A stretch of 10,442 bases of DNA, taken from assembly GCA_044224215.1 (NCBI GenBank), contig JBGAKX010000149.1:1-10442 (forward strand). The letters are read 5' to 3'. Positions 6,519-10,442 of the stretch are shown in pieces. The position numbers were made by a program, and so were the translations under genes. The notes under the pieces are model-generated. The model made no database searches and was not told the origin of the DNA. It was given only the letters and a program-made list of their open reading frames with translations. The stretch is from DAOMFM01 sp035429825. GTDB taxonomy: Bacteria > Acidobacteriota > Blastocatellia > UBA7656 > JADIYM01. The number at the start of each line of letters is the position of its first letter. The first letter of the stretch is position 1.

Positions 6519-7445
6519 CTACTTGTCGGGCTTGGCGTCCGTCGCGGCCGGGGTCGCGACGACGGGAAAGTCCGTGTGGCGGCTCCAGTCCTGGAACGAG
6601 CCGTCGTACACGCGCGCGTCGTATCCGAGGTATCGCGCCGCGAGATACACGAGCGACGCCTGCTGTCCGATGTGGCAGTACGAGACCACCGTGTCTCCGG
6701 GAGCGGCGCCGGCATCCAGAAACAGCTTGCGCATCGCGTTCACGTCGACGAATTCGAGCTGCGGTTCGACGACAAGCGTCGAGAAGGGGAGACTCGAGGC
6801 GCTCGGAATGTGGCCCCCGCGCATTCCCGTTCCGGAGGCGCGCCCGTCGTAGTACTCCGGATCACGCGCGTCGAGGATCGCGACCTTCGGTTGATCGACG
6901 TGCGATGACACCCACGCCGCGTCGACAATGAGCTCGGGCCGCGGCTTTGGGTGCAGCACGCCGCGCGTTACGGGCACGACGTCGGTCGTGACGGGATGGT
7001 TGCCAGCCTGCCAGACGCGCATACCCCCGTCGAGCATCGATGTCCGGTCTCCGAGCCCGACATAGTCGAGAGTGAACACGACGCGTGCCGTCGGCGAGAC
7101 CCAGTCGTTGCCGGCATAGACGACGATGCGCGAGCGGTTTGAGATGCCGAGGCTTTCGAGTTTCGCCGTGAGGACGTCGACGGGAGGCATCTCGAGGGTC
7201 AGCGAACCTTCGACGCGCGGGGTCGAAAGGTCGGCTGGAACGACGTGGCGGGCTCCGGGGATGTGGCCGGCACGGTATTCCTCGTCGGTGCCGACGTGCA
7301 GCAGGACGAGGTCGCGGTCCTTCAGATGGTCCGCGAGCCACGACACCGAGACGATCGTGTCCTTGCGTATTTCGGATGTCCGTGCGCTCACGGTGACAAC
7401 GGCGAGCAGGGCGCAGACCATCGAGAGGATCATTCGAGCACGCAT
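6519..7445 (-). CDS. Exported tandem-rhodanese sulfurtransferase
   Basis: Thiosulfate or 3-mercaptopyruvate sulfurtransferase-type protein of 308 residues. A signal peptide (about 1-21, TVSA|R) predicts a periplasmic location. The first rhodanese domain (about 30-155) has VGTDEEYRAGHIPGARHV and MLDGGMRVWQAG but no cysteine at its active loop (YAGNDWVSP), so it is structural. The second (about 172-295) has LDARDPEYYDG, GHIPSASSLPF and the loop CHIGQQAS with Cys257 as the sulfur-carrying residue, then VYDGSFQDW. This inactive-active pairing is normal for the family. The first ATG is chosen because GGAGG lies ten bases upstream, although Met5 is possible. The enzyme would move sulfane sulfur to cyanide, thiols or an unknown acceptor. 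Rhodanese lipoproteins occur in some Geobacter Ext porin-cytochrome clusters; this one has no lipobox and lies 2.8 kb from the cytochrome operon, so any link is inference. Confidence 0.92.
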   Translation of the reverse strand: MRARMILSMVCALLAVVTVSARTSEIRKDTIVSVSWLADHLKDRDLVLLHVGTDEEYRAGHIPGARHVVPADLSTPRVEGSLTLEMPPVDVLTAKLESLGISNRSRIVVYAGNDWVSPTARVVFTLDYVGLGDRTSMLDGGMRVWQAGNHPVTTDVVPVTRGVLHPKPRPELIVDAAWVSSHVDQPKVAILDARDPEYYDGRASGTGMRGGHIPSASSLPFSTLVVEPQLEFVDVNAMRKLFLDAGAAPGDTVVSYCHIGQQASLVYLAARYLGYDARVYDGSFQDWSRHTDFPVVATPAATDAKPDK

Positions 7446-7484
7446 CGCGGACCTCCGATCGACTTCCTGATGATTCGTGATTCC

Positions 7485-7516
7485 ATGCTACTGCAACCGG
7501 ACAAGGTTGCAACCGG
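7485..7516 (-). promoter_or_regulatory. Weak promoter candidate for the rhodanese gene, overlapped by direct repeats
   Basis: On the minus strand TTGCAA (7507-7512) and TAGCAT (7485-7490) match four of six bases each of the -35 and -10 consensus with a 16-base spacer, giving a short leader of about 35 bases. Two direct copies of TGCAACCGG (7492-7500 and 7508-7516, period 16) and the inverted pair TGCAACC/GGTTGCA (7492-7498, 7505-7511) overlap these boxes, as an operator would. Confidence 0.3.
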
Positions 7517-7701
7517 GCGTCGTTCGGATGTCGTCTCGGAAGCTCGCGGTCGAGCAGAGCTTCCGCGCGGACGGTGAAATGCGAACGTCCTGAATCGAGA
7601 CAACGTCGGGCACGTTGCGATGCGACGCCGCTGCACCAAATCGTGTGTTCGTGGGCCGATATGGCATGTGCAGCGACGCGTGAATCCTCGTCGCATGTTC
7701 G

Positions 7702-7713
7702 ACGAACGTTCGT
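7702..7713. promoter_or_regulatory. Perfect 12-base palindrome upstream of the glycine-zipper gene
   Basis: ACGAACGTTCGT is self-complementary and lies about 100 bases before the glycine-zipper start, where a regulator site could act. A TTGACG at 7729-7734 has no matching -10 box at a workable distance. Confidence 0.3.
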
Positions 7714-7814
7714 AAGGTGCGGGCAGCATTGACGTGCATCCCGAACGGTGGCCCGGGGCATACGTATTGCACGCATGCGGGGTGATTCAAACAAAAACTG
7801 GAGGATTTCAGGTC

Positions 7815-8318
7815 ATGAACAGTACGATGCACACCGTTGCCATCGCAGTTCTCGCGGCCATCATTGGTGGTGTCGGCGGCGCTGCGATGACGAATTCACG
7901 AGGCGCGTCGGCTGATGCGGAGAAGATCACCGCTTCGACCGCACCGGCACCTGACTACGCCCCTCCTGCCCTCACTCAGGAACAGATCGATCAAGTCGCG
8001 ATCGTCGCCGCCCAGATAGCGACCGACACGCTCCGTGCCCAGGCTCAGCCGAACAGGACGGTGTCGCGTGCCCGTTCGGTGTCACGGCGAACGTACTATG
8101 ACTATTCGGCGCCGCATCCCGGTGTCGCGTACACGTCGAACCAGGGCTCGTTCTGGCAGCGCCACCGGGACATCCTGACCGCCGCCATCGGAACCGGCAT
8201 CGGCGCGGCAATCGGCGGCGGCACCGGAGGCGTAGGCGCACCCATCGGCGCCGGTGTGGGCGCCGGAGGCTCCGCGCTCTACACGTATGCCCTGCGAAAT
8301 CGAAATCGCGGCTACTAG
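7815..8318 (+). CDS. Glycine-zipper membrane-associated protein of unknown function
   Basis: Protein of 167 residues. An N-terminal hydrophobic segment (about 6-25) is a signal anchor or uncleaved signal. Then come an Ala/Pro-rich linker, a helix QEQIDQVAIVAAQIATDTLRAQA (56-78), a basic Tyr/Arg region (80-97), and SFWQRHRDILTAA leading into a glycine zipper (about 124-153: GTGIGAAIGGGTGGVGAPIGAGVGAGG), ending in ALYTYALRNRNRGY. Glycine zippers pack transmembrane helices and occur in envelope proteins; small proteins with this RHRD-zipper-YTY ending are familiar as hypothetical proteins, particularly, I believe, in Acidobacteriota. The frame is open from 7734, but the ATG at 7815 is chosen because GGAGG (7800-7804) precedes it by ten bases and the hydrophobic segment begins there. 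The next gene starts four bases after its stop, so the two form an operon. Confidence 0.75.
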   Translation: MNSTMHTVAIAVLAAIIGGVGGAAMTNSRGASADAEKITASTAPAPDYAPPALTQEQIDQVAIVAAQIATDTLRAQAQPNRTVSRARSVSRRTYYDYSAPHPGVAYTSNQGSFWQRHRDILTAAIGTGIGAAIGGGTGGVGAPIGAGVGAGGSALYTYALRNRNRGY

Positions 8319-8322
8319 GTTG

Positions 8323-9321
8323 ATGTCATTGTCCGTGCCGGGACGACAAAGGCTCGTTCCATTCACGGCCCCCATTCTCATAACCGTACTCATCGCCTGG
8401 GCGTCCGCGTTCACCGACGCCGCCCAGGCGTCCCACTCTCACGCCAGGACACCGGAAGGCCAACGGCGTGTCGTCGTTCCCGACGCCATCGCATTCCGCG
8501 AGACGGCGGGGTCCGGCCTCATGGTGAAGGTGTGGATCGACGGACACGGGCCTTATGCGTTCTCGGTCGACACGGGTGCAGGCTGTACCATCGTCTCGGA
8601 CCGTGTCGCGCGTGAGGCCAAGCTGGCGCTCGACTCCGCAACGGTCCCGATTCGCGGGCTGAGCGGATCGACGGGGCGAGCCATGCGGGGTCCGCGTGCA
8701 CACCTCGCAGCGGGAACCAGTCACAACGCGCTGCCATCCACGTCTGACCTCCTGGTCATGGACTCGCTGCCGAGCGGTGTGGACGGCGTTCTGGACCCTT
8801 CGATCGCATTCTGGCCGCTCGGATACGTTCTCGACATGCGAGAGGGGATATTGCGAGCGTTTGACCCGGTCACATCACCGGTGCTCGCGAGAGACGTCCC
8901 GAACGGCGGGACCGTCCTCGCGTGGGCGCGTGTGGATGGGACGATGCGACCATACGTGTCGCTCGGATCGGGCAGGACAGCGTTGCTTGATACCGGTTCC
9001 CAGTTCGGGCTGGCAATTGGCGCTGGGGATGTCCGGGCGTTCGGTACGACGATGGCGCCTCAGACCGACCCGCCGCGCTCCGGCATGGATCTTGGAGGCG
9101 GCACGATCCGATCGCGACGCGGCACGACACCGAGACTCCGGCTTGGCAGCATGGTGCTCTGGAACGTCCCCACAGACGTGCTTGATGGGGCGAGCGGGCA
9201 ACGAACCGTCCTTCTCGGGCGCGACGCGCTCAGGCCGTTCACGATCACGTTCGATCCTCATTCGCGGCTGATTCGAATCGATCCGGGCAGCGACACGTCG
9301 GATCCATCAAGGACACGCTGA
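8323..9321 (+). CDS. Exported retropepsin-like aspartic protease with two DTG lobes
   Basis: Predicted aspartyl protease of 332 residues. A long signal peptide (basic GRQR, hydrophobic core about 11-30, cleavage near AAQA|S at 36) predicts export. Lobe 1 has the catalytic motif DTGAGCTIVS at Asp83, preceded by GPYAFSV, followed by GVDGVLDPSIAFWPLGYVLDM (about 152-172). Lobe 2 repeats the pattern: TALLDTGSQFGLAIG at Asp223, then VLLGRDALRPFTITFDP (296-312). Retroviral-type proteases usually have one DTG per chain and dimerise; two per chain suggests a self-contained, pepsin-like active site. The frame is open from 8254, but the ATG at 8323 begins the signal peptide and lies four bases past the stop of the glycine-zipper gene, suggesting translational coupling since only a weak AGG precedes it. 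Substrate unknown; the partner zipper protein or another envelope protein is possible. Confidence 0.85.
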   Translation: MSLSVPGRQRLVPFTAPILITVLIAWASAFTDAAQASHSHARTPEGQRRVVVPDAIAFRETAGSGLMVKVWIDGHGPYAFSVDTGAGCTIVSDRVAREAKLALDSATVPIRGLSGSTGRAMRGPRAHLAAGTSHNALPSTSDLLVMDSLPSGVDGVLDPSIAFWPLGYVLDMREGILRAFDPVTSPVLARDVPNGGTVLAWARVDGTMRPYVSLGSGRTALLDTGSQFGLAIGAGDVRAFGTTMAPQTDPPRSGMDLGGGTIRSRRGTTPRLRLGSMVLWNVPTDVLDGASGQRTVLLGRDALRPFTITFDPHSRLIRIDPGSDTSDPSRTR

Positions 9322-9377
9322 CGGTTCGCGGACGGCCATGCGTACGCGCTGCAGGTCACCCCGCCGAAACTGACGGC

Positions 9378-9653
9378 TCACGTAAACGTAGGGCTGCCGA
9401 AAAGCGTCGCGGCCGCGAGAATGACAAGCCCGCAAATGAGAAGGATGCTGACGAGGAGGATTGCGACCTCCGACGCACGCCAGTCTGATTTCCCGCCCGG
9501 GCGGGGTCGCGTCAGAATCACGACCCGGCCATCACGCGCGCGCAAGGGAATTCGATTGAACGATATGACATCGAGTGAACGCGCTGGTCTCAGGCGCCCG
9601 TTTTCTTCGAGAGGCCAAATCGAATTGTTATTGCGATCCACGCTGTTCTGCAT
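9378..9653 (-). CDS. Small C-terminally anchored membrane protein, unknown function
   Basis: 91 residues, not recognised. The first 60 residues are polar and basic (many Arg and Asn; RPARSLDVISFNRIPLRARDG, with a short strand RVVILTRPRPG). A single hydrophobic segment, VAILLVSILLICGLVILAAATLF (about 64-86), ends five residues before the C-terminus, so the protein would be tail-anchored with its soluble part in the cytoplasm. A plausible ribosome site (GTGAGG) lies eight bases before the ATG. Its end faces the protease gene across 56 bases, with no clear terminator between them. A clean transmembrane segment and a ribosome site argue it is real, but its size keeps confidence moderate. Confidence 0.55.
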   Translation of the reverse strand: MQNSVDRNNNSIWPLEENGRLRPARSLDVISFNRIPLRARDGRVVILTRPRPGGKSDWRASEVAILLVSILLICGLVILAAATLFGSPTFT

Positions 9654-9732
9654 CTGTCTACCTCACGTTTCCTCGACTGTCTGTGCAGCTGCCGCTATCG
9701 GGCTCGGCTGACGGCAGCACACCGCGCGGCTC

Positions 9733-9749
9733 TGATCGGGTTCCGATCA
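9733..9749. repeat. Perfect seven-base inverted repeat
   Basis: TGATCGG and CCGATCA flank GTT. It lies 80 bases upstream of the tail-anchored protein gene and 315 bases upstream of the PA2169-like gene. It could be a regulator site for the former or a small hairpin. Confidence 0.35.
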
Positions 9750-10014
9750 TGAAGGCGCGTCTCGTGACGGGACATCGCAAGAACTGGGCCACGGCGGAAT
9801 GCGGGCGCATTCGGTTCGAAAGGCCCCCAAAAGCGTTTCCGTCAGGCTTCGCTGTGTACTCGATCGTGTCGCAGGCGTATTCCGCTCATACAGGGTCTCG
9901 AGAGCGTTCGTGTGAAATCGCCATACTCCGCCGCGGCGAACAGATGACAAACACGCAACGGACTATTCGATGCCGGCTCCCGACGCGATTTCGTTGGATG
10001 CCGTGGAACGTGAG

Positions 10015-10041
10015 TTGCCCTGGACCTCAGCACCTGGGCAA
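10015..10041 (+). promoter_or_regulatory. Inverted repeat just upstream of the PA2169-like gene
   Basis: TTGCCCTGG (10015-10023) and CCTGGGCAA (10033-10041) pair at eight of nine positions around nine bases, ending 22 bases before the ATG and a few bases before its ribosome site. It could be an operator overlapping the promoter or a leader hairpin. Confidence 0.4.
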
Positions 10042-10063
10042 TCAAGCGTCGAAGGGAAGGCAC

Positions 10064-10442
10064 ATGGATACGCACGATACGGTCGGTCAGCTCAACGGAC
10101 TCATTGAAACGTGCCGGGACGGGCGCGAGGGCTTCCGTGAGGCGAGTCTGAACGTCACCCATCCATACCTGAAGCAGTTTTTTACGGGTGCCTCCAATGA
10201 ACGGAGCAGATTTGTCAAACAGTTGAATTCGGCTGTCCGTTTTCTTGGGGGCACCCCAGTTACATCGGGTTCGTTGACGGGCACGCTTCACCGGACGTGG
10301 ATCGAAATCAGAGGAACTCTCATCGGCCAGGACGACGAATCCATCCTGATCGAGTGCGAGCGCGGTGAGGATGCCGTCGTCGAGGCATATCGACGCGTAC
10401 TGACGGCTCTCTCATTGCCAGCCGGCATTCAGCGGCTCATCG
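10064..10442 (+). CDS. PA2169 (DUF2383) family four-helix-bundle protein, 3' end outside the window
   Basis: The first 126 codons of a gene that runs off the window. The product begins MDTHDTVGQLNGLIETCRDG and is helical throughout: GREGFREASLNV, YLKQFFTGASNERSRFVKQLNSAVRFLGG, a loop TPVTSGSLTGTLHRTWIEI, and ESILIECERGEDAVVEAYRRVLTAL. The order (HR.W..I, an ECERGED motif and spaced Glu/His/Arg) is that of the PA2169 / DUF2383 ferritin-like bundle family, about 150 residues long, so about 25 residues are missing here. Its function is unproven; members are often stress-linked in name only. The start is supported by AAGGGAAGG three bases upstream of the ATG's CAC spacer, with no signal peptide, so the protein is cytoplasmic. 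Family recognised from memory. Confidence 0.85.
   Translation, partial: MDTHDTVGQLNGLIETCRDGREGFREASLNVTHPYLKQFFTGASNERSRFVKQLNSAVRFLGGTPVTSGSLTGTLHRTWIEIRGTLIGQDDESILIECERGEDAVVEAYRRVLTALSLPAGIQRLI

Larger units (their letters stand above)
7446..7814. other. 369-base divergent intergenic region
   Basis: No credible gene. It lies between the divergently transcribed rhodanese (minus) and glycine-zipper (plus) genes, so it must serve promoters in both directions. It contains a repeat-overlapped promoter candidate on the rhodanese side and a 12-base palindrome on the other side, listed separately. Confidence 0.7.
9654..10063. other. 410-base divergent intergenic region
   Basis: No credible gene in either strand; the open frames here have no ribosome site or protein-like composition. 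It lies between the tail-anchored protein gene (minus) and the PA2169-like gene (plus). It holds two inverted repeats, listed separately. Confidence 0.6.

Noticed and set aside
5263..6852. Long plus-strand open frame of 529 residues
   Set aside because: Antisense to the hydrolase and rhodanese genes, Arg-rich, no recognisable domain.
7729..7763. TTGACG as a -35 box for the glycine-zipper gene
   Set aside because: No reasonable -10 box lies 15-19 bases downstream; the nearest AT-rich stretch, ATACGTAT, is too far.
7734..7814. Longer start for the glycine-zipper gene
   Set aside because: The extra 27 residues have no ribosome site and no signal-like pattern, while the ATG at 7815 has GGAGG and starts the hydrophobic segment.
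8254..8322. Longer start for the aspartic protease
   Set aside because: It overlaps the end of the glycine-zipper gene in another frame, and the signal peptide begins at the ATG at 8323.
9805..9830. GGTTCGAA as a tRNA T-loop
   Set aside because: The bases on either side do not form the five-pair T-stem, and no anticodon arm or acceptor stem is visible.
9747..9950. Minus-strand 67-residue open frame
   Set aside because: No ribosome site, no protein-like pattern, and it lies in a divergent spacer.
10087..10291. Minus-strand open frames near the window end
   Set aside because: Antisense to the PA2169-like gene, which has a recognisable family pattern.

Overview
The window is a stretch of GC-rich bacterial chromosome with a Gram-negative cell plan: an outer-membrane beta-barrel, periplasmic cytochromes and many Sec-type signal peptides. 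The mix of genes fits an environmental, MAG-type lineage such as Acidobacteriota (Vicinamibacteria-like): an octaheme cytochrome with a DUF3373-type porin, exported beta-lactamase-fold hydrolase, exported two-domain rhodanese, glycine-zipper protein, two-lobed retropepsin-like protease and PA2169/DUF2383 protein. That placement is inference only. I saw no mobile element, CRISPR array, rRNA or tRNA.

Region 1 (32-3690, minus strand) is a compact three-gene operon transcribed from 3690 toward 32: a small monoheme cytochrome c, a 602-residue outer-membrane barrel with a periplasmic coiled coil (DUF3373-like), and an exported octaheme cytochrome of the tetrathionate-reductase (Otr) type. The last two are separated by 12 bases, with the second Shine-Dalgarno abutting the first stop codon. 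I read the set as a porin-cytochrome module moving electrons between the periplasm and a substrate in the periplasm, in the barrel or outside the cell. Its upstream region (3691-4024) holds an AT-rich dyad, a 14-base perfect palindrome and a bulged hairpin.

Region 2 (4025-7445, minus strand) has three separately spaced genes for exported proteins: an unrecognised 197-residue periplasmic protein, a beta-lactamase-fold serine hydrolase with a C-terminal Ig-like domain, and a tandem-rhodanese sulfurtransferase. A strong hairpin (4694-4714) follows the hydrolase gene, and the 197-residue gene has a leader able to pair over its ribosome binding site.

Region 3 (7446-9321) opens with a 369-base divergent intergenic region, then a plus-strand pair: a glycine-zipper membrane protein and, 4 bases later, an exported aspartic protease with two DTG motifs. 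Region 4 (9322-10442) has a small minus-strand gene for a C-terminally anchored membrane protein, a 410-base divergent spacer with inverted repeats, and a PA2169-family four-helix-bundle gene cut by the window end.

Nearly every gene product is predicted to be exported or membrane-bound, so the window is an envelope neighbourhood. The best candidate for an under-described system is the monoheme/porin/Otr-type octaheme module, with an exported sulfurtransferase encoded 2.8 kb upstream on the same strand.
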